DNA from: Chryseobacterium ureilyticum
GTDB taxonomy: Bacteria > Bacteroidota > Bacteroidia > Flavobacteriales > Weeksellaceae
Direction of reading: 5' to 3'
Assembly: GCF_900156735.1 (NCBI RefSeq)
Contig: NZ_FTOL01000012.1
Span: 44,912 to 108,911 of the forward strand
DNA length: 64,000 nt
A model generated the notes under the pieces. It did not search any database. It was given only the letters and a program-made list of their open reading frames with translations, and had not been told where the DNA came from. A program made the position numbers and the translations under genes. This document shows, piece after piece, positions 24,467 through 31,543 of the stretch (positions are counted from its first letter, which is position 1; each line of letters starts with the position of its first letter).

Positions 24467-25492
24467 TTATTTTATTGAATATTTTACATTCAACGCTTGT
24501 AATATTGCAAAGGTTTCTGCATCCATAATTCCGTCAAAATTCTGTGGTCGGAAATGATACTGGAATGCTTCAATTGTTTTCTTAGTAGCATCATCCCACT
24601 TTCCACTAAGTTCAATACCATATCCGAATTTCTGTAAAGCGGTCTGAACAGAAAATATAAATGTAGAATCAATGTACTTGGTAGCAAAATCAGCTTGTGC
24701 AATTTCCTGGTAGTCTGATTTCAATCCTTCATCATACCACATTCCTATTTGATATTCATCATATAGCTTTTTCCATGGGAACATTGGTCCAGGATCTTGT
24801 TTTCTTGTTGGAGCAATATCTGCATGTCCCAAAACATTGGTTGCAGGAATCTGATATCTTGTCACAATATCTTTTGCCAATGCCGCCACTTTCCTGATCT
24901 GCGCATCACTGAAAGGAACGAAAACTCTTTTACCTGTAGCATCATTTGTAAAACCAGGATTTACAATTTCAATACCTATAGAAGTATCATTAATATTCTT
25001 ATCTGCTCGCCACGCACTTACTCCCGCATGATATGCTCTCTTATTTTCATCTACCAGCTGATAGATTTCATTATCTCCGGTATTGTTTACCAAATAATGA
25101 GCACTTACTCCGGGCTGAGTAAGAACAGTAATAGACTTGTCATCCGGAAGCACTGTATAATGTAATATAAGATAACGCTGTCTGAAATTTTGTGCCATAG
25201 CAGGAAAATAAGTTTTCACAACTTTAAATCCGGCTGGTTTTGCAGATACAATAGAACCGTAACTTGCCGTATTGTCATTTTTTGCTGGGTCTGCTATATT
25301 AGTAGTAAAAAAGTCCACTCCATGATCACTCACAACTTTGGGTTTTTGAGCTTCCTGAGTTTGTGTCTTAACTACAGTTTTTGGCTGTACTACGGGTGTT
25401 TTCGGTTGGTAAGTATTTTTTTTAACATTTTTCTGAGAAGCACATGAAAAAACTAAAGTGCTTAATCCGATGATATATAATGTCTTACGCAT
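24467..25492 (-). CDS. N-acetylmuramoyl-L-alanine amidase lipoprotein
   Basis: A 341-residue lipoprotein. The signal ends in a lipobox (LSTLVFSC, Cys near residue 17), followed by a Lys/Thr/Pro/Gln-rich linker. An Amidase_2 domain at residues about 80-250 has the zinc His in RYLILHYTV and GHADIAPTRKQDPGP. A peptidoglycan-binding helix bundle lies at residues about 280-335 (VQTALQKFGYGIELSGKWDDAT). It resembles AmiD, which cleaves the amide between muramic acid and L-Ala in recycled or outer-membrane-side peptidoglycan. It is probably anchored in a membrane facing the periplasm. Confidence 0.9.
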   Translation of the reverse strand: MRKTLYIIGLSTLVFSCASQKNVKKNTYQPKTPVVQPKTVVKTQTQEAQKPKVVSDHGVDFFTTNIADPAKNDNTASYGSIVSAKPAGFKVVKTYFPAMAQNFRQRYLILHYTVLPDDKSITVLTQPGVSAHYLVNNTGDNEIYQLVDENKRAYHAGVSAWRADKNINDTSIGIEIVNPGFTNDATGKRVFVPFSDAQIRKVAALAKDIVTRYQIPATNVLGHADIAPTRKQDPGPMFPWKKLYDEYQIGMWYDEGLKSDYQEIAQADFATKYIDSTFIFSVQTALQKFGYGIELSGKWDDATKKTIEAFQYHFRPQNFDGIMDAETFAILQALNVKYSIK

Positions 25493-25551
25493 CAGTTTGG
25501 TTTTTTATCAATTTATTACTTCAAAAATACACAAAAATTTCTTGAATTTTA

Positions 25552-25583
25552 TTTGGTAAATAAAGAAATCTATTCTATATTTG
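25552..25583 (+). promoter_or_regulatory. Promoter of the Ser-Pro-Arg tRNA cluster
   Basis: TTTG at 25552-25555, a 20 bp spacer, and TATATTTG at 25576-25583 give a textbook Bacteroidota promoter, 44 bp before tRNA-Ser. Confidence 0.85.
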
Positions 25584-25627
25584 CACTCGCAATAACGGAA
25601 CAACGATCATTAAAAAATAAACAAAAA

Positions 25628-25712
25628 GGAGGGTTGCCGGAGTGGTTAACGGAGCAGTTTGCTAAACTGTCGACGCGAAAGTGTCGCAAGGGTTCGAATC
25701 CCTTACCCTCCG
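25628..25712 (+). tRNA. tRNA-Ser(GCU)
   Basis: An 85 nt class II tRNA with a 7-bp acceptor stem, GGAGGGT with ACCCTCC. The anticodon loop TTGCTAA gives anticodon GCU, reading AGC/AGU. The long variable arm GTCGACGCGAAAGTGTCGC and T-loop TTCGAAT are present. CCA is not encoded. Confidence 0.95.
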
Positions 25713-25726
25713 CTCTCTTATATATT

Positions 25727-25801
25727 CGGGGCGTAGCGTAGTCCGGTCATCGCGCCTGGTTTGGGACCAGGAGGTCGCAGGTTCGAATCCTGCCGCCCCG
25801 A
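25727..25801 (+). tRNA. tRNA-Pro(UGG)
   Basis: A 75 nt tRNA with acceptor stem CGGGGCG/CGCCCCG and discriminator A. The anticodon loop TTTGGGA gives UGG. It is identical to the copies at 32360 and 32646. Confidence 0.95.
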
Positions 25802-25842
25802 CTTTTTAATGCGCTTATTACTAAGCGAGAATCAACTTCTAA

Positions 25843-25916
25843 GGGTGCGTAGCTCAGCTGGATAGAGCATCTGCCTTCTAAGCAGACGGTCAAAGGTTCG
25901 AATCCTTTCGCGCTCA
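25843..25916 (+). tRNA. tRNA-Arg(UCU)
   Basis: A 74 nt tRNA. The acceptor GGGTGCG pairs with CGCGCTC, including two G-U pairs. The anticodon stem TCTGC/GCAGA closes the loop CTTCTAA (anticodon UCU, reading AGA/AGG). It is identical to the copies at 32468 and 32754. Its 3' half, from 25886, is the first copy of the sequence repeated with the GIY-YIG units downstream. Confidence 0.95.
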
Positions 25917-25918
25917 CA

Positions 25919-25950
25919 AAAACCTCATCATTTTTATGATGAGGTTTTTT
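25919..25950 (+). terminator. Terminator after tRNA-Arg (unit 1)
   Basis: CCTCATCAT and ATGATGAGG form a 9-bp stem with a TTTT loop and a T run. Near-identical copies occur at 26278-26309 and 26637-26668 as part of the tandem units. Confidence 0.88.
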
Positions 25951-25966
25951 GTTTTATATTAGTTGC

Positions 25967-26239
25967 ATGTGTTACTGTTATATACTTTATTCTGAGTCTT
26001 TAGACAAATACTATACCGGACATTCTTGTGAAGATTTACAAGAAAGACTTAGAAGACATCTTTCTAATCACAAAGGCTTCACTGCAAAAACGAAAGACTG
26101 GATCATTATTTACTATGAAACATTCGATTCAAAAAACAATGCATACAAAAGGGAAAGAGAAATAAAAGATTGGAAAAGTAAGCTTAAAATACAAAAACTT
26201 ATCAATGATTCTAACCAGATAGAGCATCCCGATTTATAA
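25967..26239 (+). CDS. GIY-YIG nuclease family protein
   Basis: A small single-domain nuclease of 90 residues. The GIY-like strand CYCYILYS and the YIG-like YYTGHS lie at the N-terminus. The catalytic Arg is in LQERLRRHLSNHKG, and the Glu-bearing helix is AYKREREIKDWKSKLK, as in YhbQ/UPF0213-type proteins. I chose the ATG at 25967. An upstream TTG at 25949 falls in the terminator T run. The last codons (NQIEHPDL, stop) are the same DNA as the D-arm and anticodon-arm-like part of a tRNA relic. The position inside a tandem unit bounded by tRNA-Arg 3' halves suggests a small tRNA-linked mobile gene. That is inference. Confidence 0.82.
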   Translation: MCYCYILYSESLDKYYTGHSCEDLQERLRRHLSNHKGFTAKTKDWIIIYYETFDSKNNAYKREREIKDWKSKLKIQKLINDSNQIEHPDL

Positions 26240-26275
26240 TCGGGACGGTCAAAGGTTCGAATCCTTTCGCGCTCA
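26218..26275 (+). pseudogene. tRNA-Arg-like 3' half with hairpin in place of anticodon arm (1)
   Basis: It shares ATAGAGCAT (D-arm side) with tRNA-Arg and is identical to it from the variable loop to the discriminator (26245-26275). The anticodon arm is replaced by a 19-nt perfect hairpin, 8-bp stem with triloop TAT. It has no 5' acceptor strand, so it cannot be a working tRNA. Confidence 0.8.
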
Positions 26276-26604
26276 CAAAAACCTCATCATTTTTATGATG
26301 AGGTTTTTTGTTTTATATTAGTTGTATGTGTTACTGTTATATACTTTATTCTAAGTCTTTAGACAAATACTATATTGGATATTCTTGTGAAGATTTACAA
26401 GAAAGACTTAGAAGACACCTTTCTAATCACAAAGGATTTACCGCAAAAACGAAAGACTGGATCATTATATATTTTTAAACATTCGATTCAAAAAACAATG
26501 CATACAAAAGGGAAAGAGAAATAATAGATTGGAAAAGTAAGCTTAAAATACAAAAGCTCATCAATAGCTCTAACCAGATAGAGCATCCCGATTTATAATC
26601 GGGA
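26246..26604 (+). repeat. Tandem tRNA/GIY-YIG unit 2
   Basis: The second 359 bp unit contains the terminator at 26278-26309, a disrupted GIY-YIG ORF, and a second tRNA-like 3' half ending at 26634. Both tRNA-derived 3' halves remain identical to the functional gene, although the ORF has decayed. Confidence 0.85.
26326..26598 (+). pseudogene. GIY-YIG nuclease pseudogene
   Basis: It aligns without gaps to the ORF at 25967-26239. The frame runs 50 codons (through WIIIYF) to TAA at 26476-26478, where unit 1 has GAA. A second in-frame TAA replaces an AAA codon in the REREIKDW helix. The catalytic Glu helix is therefore lost. The C-terminal codons again run into a tRNA-like 3' half. Confidence 0.85.
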
Positions 26605-26634
26605 CGGTCAAAGGTTCGAATCCTTTCGCGCTCA
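26577..26634 (+). pseudogene. tRNA-Arg-like 3' half with hairpin in place of anticodon arm (2)
   Basis: An exact copy of the 26218-26275 relic, again with the CCGATT-TAT-AATCGG hairpin and an intact T arm and acceptor 3' strand. Confidence 0.8.
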
Positions 26635-26760
26635 CAAAAGCCTCATCATTTTTATGATGAGGCTTTTTGTTTTATATTAGTTGTATGTGCTGTTTCTTAT
26701 TACCAACTAATTTACAGATAGAACACCTGCCTTCTAAGCAGATAATCAAATATTTTTATG
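26605..26760 (+). repeat. Truncated third unit and older tRNA-Arg relic
   Basis: It repeats the tRNA 3' half, the terminator (26637-26668) and the first bases of the ORF (TTGTATGTG), then diverges. At 26716-26752 a weathered tRNA-Arg relic remains: GATAGAACACCTGCCTTCTA keeps the UCU anticodon loop. A degenerate terminator follows. No GIY-YIG coding is left. Confidence 0.65.
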
Positions 26761-26819
26761 ATAAGTTTTTTATTTAAAATATTTCTTCTTTTAAACCTTA
26801 ATTACAGAAGGATTTATAT

Positions 26820-27551
26820 TTAAATAATCGAGCTGCATTTAGCTACAAATTGTTCAAACTTATGATTTGTATTCCGCATGACCGGTCCGTGACCAAAGCA
26901 GATCATTGCAGGGTTCAGTTTTGCTAACTTCTGGAGCGATTTGATATTGCGTTGCTGATCCGAGGTGAAAATATTTGGTGGAAGTCGCAAACCAGTTGCT
27001 GTTGTAAGCAGATTCATATTTGTTGCCACATCTCCGATTATCAATAAACCATCCCGCTCACGAAATAAAGAAATATGCCCCCTCGAATGCCCGGGTGTTT
27101 CTACTACCCGAAAATTTCCGATGCTGTCATTTTCAACGATTGTCCGCTCTACTTTATGTCCCTGACCAGCCCAATATTTTTGTTGAAGCTTTGCCACCCA
27201 ATGCTTAGGAGTTGGATAGTCGTTGGTTACCAAACCTGTTTCAGTTCTAAAAACTTCATCAGGATGACAGAGCAAAGGTATCTTGAACTCCTCGCATATC
27301 TGATCACTACACCCCTGATGATCCGCATGCGCATGCGTCAGTACATGTTGATAAACAGGGAGCTTTTGTAGAGCTTTCTTTACAATGGAATATGAACTCC
27401 TGATCCCTGAATCTACCAACACACCTTCAATAATATAGCAATTGATGCTGTTTCGTGGCATAAGAGAAATCTGAAACACTTCGGGAGCAATTTGACGTAG
27501 CATAGTTTTTTGTGCAAATCTATAGTACTGATCAGTGTTTCGTAAGGACAT
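26820..27551 (-). CDS. MBL-fold metallo-hydrolase
   Basis: A 243-residue zinc hydrolase of the metallo-beta-lactamase fold. The metal motif is LTHAHADHQG (HxHxDH) near residue 91. Further ligands are in ETPGHSRGHISLF, LIIGDVAT (Asp) and CFGHGPVM. A second possible start, M-L-R-Q at 27503, would shorten the protein by 16 residues. Nothing decides between them, except that family members often begin close to the second. The Crp-type regulator lies 5 bp upstream in the same operon and may control it. The substrate is unknown: thioesters, lactones and beta-lactams are all possible. Confidence 0.86.
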   Translation of the reverse strand: MSLRNTDQYYRFAQKTMLRQIAPEVFQISLMPRNSINCYIIEGVLVDSGIRSSYSIVKKALQKLPVYQHVLTHAHADHQGCSDQICEEFKIPLLCHPDEVFRTETGLVTNDYPTPKHWVAKLQQKYWAGQGHKVERTIVENDSIGNFRVVETPGHSRGHISLFRERDGLLIIGDVATNMNLLTTATGLRLPPNIFTSDQQRNIKSLQKLAKLNPAMICFGHGPVMRNTNHKFEQFVAKCSSII

Positions 27552-27556
27552 TTGTC

Positions 27557-28144
27557 CTATAATACATTAGGCTTATGTATTTGTCCTTTCGCCCGGGTAA
27601 GTGATCGCTGCGTGATTCCTAGATAAGATGCCAGATCCTGTGTTGTTACACGCTGTACAAGCTTTTGTTCATTAGACAAAACATGAAGATATTTATCTAC
27701 AGCTGATCTATTATTGTAATTCAGTAGATACAGTTCTTTTTGGCTATACTCTTGCTCCATCACCGATTTTATAACTCCATTTAAAGCGGCAACCTGACCA
27801 AGCAGCTGGAGATAATCCGAATAGCTTATTCTATAGATTATACAATCTTCTATAGCTCTTATACTTCTCTTGGATTTTTCCTGTGTCACAAACTCCAAAA
27901 ATGAAGTAACAAATTCATTTTCAAACTTAAAACATGTTACATTTTCTCTCCCTTCTTTATCGAGAGCATATGCTTTCACAGCACCGCAAGTGATAAATCC
28001 GATATATTGACATGGCTCATTCTCATGAATAAAAAAATCACCTTTTTTTAAATGAATCGGTTCGAAAAATCGCACAGAAAAGTTGATTTCCTCAGCTGAC
28101 AGTCTTCCTGTTAAGGAAAGGTAATTTTCAAATACGTCAGTCAT
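27557..28144 (-). CDS. Crp/Fnr family transcriptional regulator
   Basis: A 195-residue regulator with an N-terminal cyclic-nucleotide-type beta-roll (residues about 25-115; HLKKGDFFIHENEPCQYIGFITCGAVKAY) and a C-terminal HTH (VTTQDLASYLGITQRSLTRAKGQ). The roll lacks the Arg/Ser phosphate-binding cassette of true Crp, and no Cys cluster of the Fnr type is seen. Members of this sort in Bacteroidota usually respond to unknown ligands. It is immediately upstream of the MBL hydrolase gene, so local control of that enzyme is plausible. Confidence 0.86.
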   Translation of the reverse strand: MTDVFENYLSLTGRLSAEEINFSVRFFEPIHLKKGDFFIHENEPCQYIGFITCGAVKAYALDKEGRENVTCFKFENEFVTSFLEFVTQEKSKRSIRAIEDCIIYRISYSDYLQLLGQVAALNGVIKSVMEQEYSQKELYLLNYNNRSAVDKYLHVLSNEQKLVQRVTTQDLASYLGITQRSLTRAKGQIHKPNVL

Positions 28145-28512
28145 TTCGCAATGTTTTCGTTCTCTTATTTCTGTTTAATTATCTATGAATCATACATCAG
28201 ATCCATTATCCAAAGCTAGCAATTATTATAGATCCAAAAAAAGCTGCAGATACAAATTTTTCGTTTTCTTTATTTTTGATTATTCTCAAATATAAAATTT
28301 CCAATTGCTGATTGTTATTTCATTTCTTTTTCATCAGTACTTTTATGTATACTCATTATAGAAATTATTTTATTTTTCTCTGCCAACTCAACTATTAATC
28401 TTCAATTTCAGTCTTTGTTTAGAAATCTTTTCCCCCGACGTATGATATTTCTTATTAAATTTGATTTTCAAAAAAACTTATAACCCATCGACAACAGTGT
28501 AATTTTTAATGC
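28145..28512. other. AT-rich gap between divergent genes
   Basis: The 368 bp between the Crp-type regulator and the esterase homologue must hold both promoters. I see no ORF, repeat or convincing -7 box, only AT-rich DNA. Confidence 0.5.
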
Positions 28513-29790
28513 ATGAAAAAATTACTTTACATTTTTATTACTTTAGCAATCTCAGCTCTTCTACTGAATAGAATTATTTATAGAGAATTTCCTCAGAAAG
28601 ACAGACAAAAACTCCTCTCAGAAACAAAACAATACATACAGCCCATCAAAAGTATTTCTATGAAATACAAAGGGAATAGCGACCTGAAAGTACTCGATTC
28701 TATTCTGAAAGATAACAGAATTTTAATGTTGGGGGAAAATACCCATTACGACGGCTCCACTCTTCAGGCGAAAGGAAGATTGATTCAATATCTTCATGAA
28801 AACTTAGGATACAATGTTGTTCTTTATGAAGCCGGGCAATACGACTGCTGGATCATGAATGAGGAAATGAAAAATCACTCATTAAAAACCTCAATAGATT
28901 CCATAGGCGGTTTGGGGCTTTTCAATTTCTGGTGGGACAACAAGGAAACACAGCCTTTGATCAAATATTATCAAAAAACCAAAGTATCTTCCTCACCTAT
29001 TGAACTTGGCGGATTTGACATTCAATTCTCAGGAGAAGTTTTAATAAAAAAGCGAGGTAAATTATTGAAAACCTTTTTAAGTAAAAATAATATTAACATC
29101 AACAGCTTTCCTATCTTAAATAAGCATATAAATGAACTTCAAAACTTCGTCTACAAAGGTTATGTTGATAAACTCTTAAATGGAAAGCAGAAAAAAGATC
29201 TACTCAACGAAATCAATCAACTTGAAAGGATTGTTTTACGATTAAAAAAGACTCCTGAAAATGAAATATATTCAAAATATTTTAATGACATTGGTAATAA
29301 TTTCAACAAAGCGTGGAAATATAACCCCGGATCTTTACCAAGCATGCATTTCAGAGATTCATTAATGGCAAAAAATCTTATTTGGCAAATTGATTCTCTA
29401 TATCCTAAGAAAAAAGTCATCGTATGGTGTGCTAATATTCATACGTTTTCGGCTCCTTACAGTAAGAATTACCGTCCATTAGGCTCCTACATCAAAGACA
29501 GATATGGAAAAGCTTCCTATATGCTTGACTTTTCTTCCTACGCAAAATTAAACGAATCTAAAAACCTTACTGATCAACCGGGAAAACTGGCTGTAGAAAA
29601 CATTTTTCATGAAACGAAAACACCTTACTTTATTCTTGACCTGAGAAGCGTTCAGGAAAACTCCTATCTCAAAAAAGAATTTGTTTCCACCATTAATCAG
29701 GGAACAGATCAGAAAAAAATATGGAGTCATTTTATTGATGGGATCTTTTATATAGACACCAATACTTTTTTAACCCCAACCAAAAAATAA
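28513..29790 (+). CDS. Erythromycin esterase family protein
   Basis: A 425-residue protein with one N-terminal hydrophobic segment (residues about 3-23), so it is exported or membrane-tethered. The family motifs are ILMLGENTHYDGST near residue 73 (the GExxH motif bearing the catalytic His), VVLYEAGQYDCW near 103, FDIQFSG, and VIVWCANIHTFSA near 310. Ere enzymes open macrolide lactones, but many family members have unknown substrates. Membrane targeting is unlike EreA/EreB. The stop overlaps the ATG of an ABC ATPase by 1 bp, so it belongs to a three-gene operon with an exporter of the immunity type. Confidence 0.82.
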   Translation: MKKLLYIFITLAISALLLNRIIYREFPQKDRQKLLSETKQYIQPIKSISMKYKGNSDLKVLDSILKDNRILMLGENTHYDGSTLQAKGRLIQYLHENLGYNVVLYEAGQYDCWIMNEEMKNHSLKTSIDSIGGLGLFNFWWDNKETQPLIKYYQKTKVSSSPIELGGFDIQFSGEVLIKKRGKLLKTFLSKNNININSFPILNKHINELQNFVYKGYVDKLLNGKQKKDLLNEINQLERIVLRLKKTPENEIYSKYFNDIGNNFNKAWKYNPGSLPSMHFRDSLMAKNLIWQIDSLYPKKKVIVWCANIHTFSAPYSKNYRPLGSYIKDRYGKASYMLDFSSYAKLNESKNLTDQPGKLAVENIFHETKTPYFILDLRSVQENSYLKKEFVSTINQGTDQKKIWSHFIDGIFYIDTNTFLTPTKK

Positions 29791-30692
29791 TGGATAGCAT
29801 TACAACTAAAAATCTCAGCTATACAATAGGTTCAAAAGCTATTTTAAATAATATTAATCTTAATATTCCGGAAGGCAGTATTTATGGCTATCTTGGGAGA
29901 AACGGTGCTGGAAAATCCACCACAATCAAGCTTCTTTTAGGACTTTTAGAAACTGATGATGATAATATTTTCATTCAAAATAAAAGTTTAAAACACAACC
30001 GTACAGAAATACTTTCCCATACAGGAAATCTCATTGAATCTCCTTGTTTTTATACCAAACTCACGGTTTTTGAGAATCTAAAGTATCTTGATATTATTTA
30101 CGGTAAGGGCAATGTAAGAATAGATGAAGTACTGGAACTTGTAGGACTGGAAAAGGAGAAGAAAAAGAAAGCTAATGCTTTATCAATGGGAATGAAGCAA
30201 CGTCTCGGTATTGCCATGGCGATCTTTAATGATCCACAGTTACTGATCCTGGACGAACCACTTAACGGGCTTGATCCGCAAGGGATTTTTGAAATGAGAA
30301 AGCTTTTCCAGCATTTGAACAGTCAGGGAAAAACCATTTTTCTATCAAGCCATATCTTAAGTGAATTGGAAAAAATTGCTACACATATCGGAATCATTGA
30401 AGAAGGACAGATGATTTTTCAGGGAACTAAAAACGAACTTTTGAATCAGGTGGAGAAGGATGTTATTCTGAAGGTAAATCACGTGGAAAAAGCTATGATC
30501 ACTTTACAGGACACTTTTACTACAACTTTACACAGTTCCAATAAAATTTCCGTCAATATCACTGATGATAAAGAATTTAATATACTGTTAAAAAAACTGA
30601 TCAATAATGGAATTGAAATCTATGAAGTAGAATCCCAAAGCGCTAATCTTGAACAGATCTTTATTAATTTAATTTCTAAAAAAAATGTCTAA
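29790..30692 (+). CDS. ABC transporter ATP-binding protein
   Basis: A 300-residue single-cassette ATPase with Walker A GRNGAGKSTT near residue 37, signature LSMGMKQRLGIAMA near 133, Walker B LLILDEPLNGLDP, and switch His in FLSSHILSE. The C-terminal extension (residues about 215-300) is like that of BcrA/LanF-type drug and lantibiotic exporters. It overlaps the esterase gene by 1 bp and the permease gene by 8 bp, which indicates tight co-translation. The partner is the ABC-2-like permease at 30685. Confidence 0.9.
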   Translation: MDSITTKNLSYTIGSKAILNNINLNIPEGSIYGYLGRNGAGKSTTIKLLLGLLETDDDNIFIQNKSLKHNRTEILSHTGNLIESPCFYTKLTVFENLKYLDIIYGKGNVRIDEVLELVGLEKEKKKKANALSMGMKQRLGIAMAIFNDPQLLILDEPLNGLDPQGIFEMRKLFQHLNSQGKTIFLSSHILSELEKIATHIGIIEEGQMIFQGTKNELLNQVEKDVILKVNHVEKAMITLQDTFTTTLHSSNKISVNITDDKEFNILLKKLINNGIEIYEVESQSANLEQIFINLISKKNV

Positions 30693-31467
30693 TACCAATA
30701 CTTTCTATAAAGCATTTTCTTCTGAACAATACAAACTCTCGAAAAACAGAGAAATTTTCGGGGTGCTTCTCATTCCAATAGTTATTATTCTTGCAGTTAA
30801 TATCTATATAATTTACGATGTATTAAAGTCTGGTATTGATGTAGCAGAAGGGACATTAAATCCATGGAAAATGACATTGGGAAGAATTATATTCATGTTC
30901 TTTTATCTTTTATACCCTATTCTTGTATCTCTTTTTGTGCACGCCTGCTGTGATGTAGAATACAGGAATAACAATTACAAAATTCTTTTCACTATTCCGG
31001 TTTCAAAGACTAAAATATTCTTTTCAAAGACTGTATTTATACTCATTACAATTATTTTTTCCATACTCCTCTCTTATGTATTTTTTCTGTTAAGTGGCTA
31101 TTTATTGAGTATTCTTTTCCCAGAACTTGGTTTTCAGAATTATGATTTCAGAGAGGTCATATTTTATACATTCCTGAAGTTTGCCATTACTCTTTCTGCC
31201 ATTTCTATGGTACAACTTACCTTAAGCCTAATCTTTAAAAACTTCATTTATCCAATAGGAATTAGTATGTTTATGCTTATGTTTTCGCTTATTGTTTATC
31301 AGAAAGATTTCTCCGATTTTCTGATTTATACAGGCGGCTACAAGTCTTATATTAATATCATGAATGAAAATATTACTTTTGAAAGACTTGACTACTGTAA
31401 TATTGCAGCGATTTTCATTTTTACAGCCATCAACTTCTTTCTGTTTACCAAAAAGAAAAGTATTTAA
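30685..31467 (+). CDS. ABC-2 type permease (lantibiotic-immunity-like)
   Basis: A 260-residue protein with about six transmembrane helices. It starts with a cytoplasmic stretch (FYKAFSSEQYKLSKNREI) and has DVEYRNNNYKILFTIPVSKTKIFFSKTVFI between helices 2 and 3. This pattern is common in LanE/MutE-type and BcrB-type permeases. With the ATPase at 29790 it should form an exporter that removes a peptide or hydrophobic compound from the membrane. Ends in KKKSI just before a bidirectional terminator. Confidence 0.83.
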   Translation: MSNTNTFYKAFSSEQYKLSKNREIFGVLLIPIVIILAVNIYIIYDVLKSGIDVAEGTLNPWKMTLGRIIFMFFYLLYPILVSLFVHACCDVEYRNNNYKILFTIPVSKTKIFFSKTVFILITIIFSILLSYVFFLLSGYLLSILFPELGFQNYDFREVIFYTFLKFAITLSAISMVQLTLSLIFKNFIYPIGISMFMLMFSLIVYQKDFSDFLIYTGGYKSYINIMNENITFERLDYCNIAAIFIFTAINFFLFTKKKSI

Positions 31468-31504
31468 AGAGGAAAAATATCTTCCTTTAAAAACATCAAC
31501 AATA

Positions 31505-31543
31505 AAAAACCCTGACAATTCACATTGCCAGGGTTTTGTTTTA
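31505..31543. terminator. Bidirectional terminator
   Basis: AAACCCTG and CAGGGTTTT form the stem, with A/T runs on both sides. It serves the convergent permease and nuclease genes. Confidence 0.82.

Larger units (their letters stand above)
25886..26245 (+). repeat. Tandem tRNA/GIY-YIG unit 1
   Basis: A direct repeat with a period of 359 bp and no indels relative to unit 2. It contains the tRNA-Arg 3' half (variable loop, T arm, acceptor strand), the terminator, a GIY-YIG ORF, and the start of a tRNA-like segment whose anticodon arm is the hairpin TCCCGATT-TAT-AATCGGGA. By eye, units 1 and 2 are about 95% identical. Confidence 0.85.

Noticed and set aside
26218..26275. A functional tRNA-Ile(UAU) or other re-coded tRNA
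   Set aside because: The anticodon position is an 8-bp stem with a 3-nt loop (9-nt loop if a normal stem is forced), and the 5' acceptor strand is missing, so it cannot be a working tRNA.
25886..26698. CRISPR array
   Set aside because: The repeats are 359 bp units that contain a coding region and a tRNA half. There are no short repeats with unique spacers and no cas genes.
28513..29790. Confirmed macrolide-resistance gene
   Set aside because: The family motifs are present, but the N-terminal membrane segment and the divergence from EreA/EreB do not allow a claim of macrolide hydrolysis.
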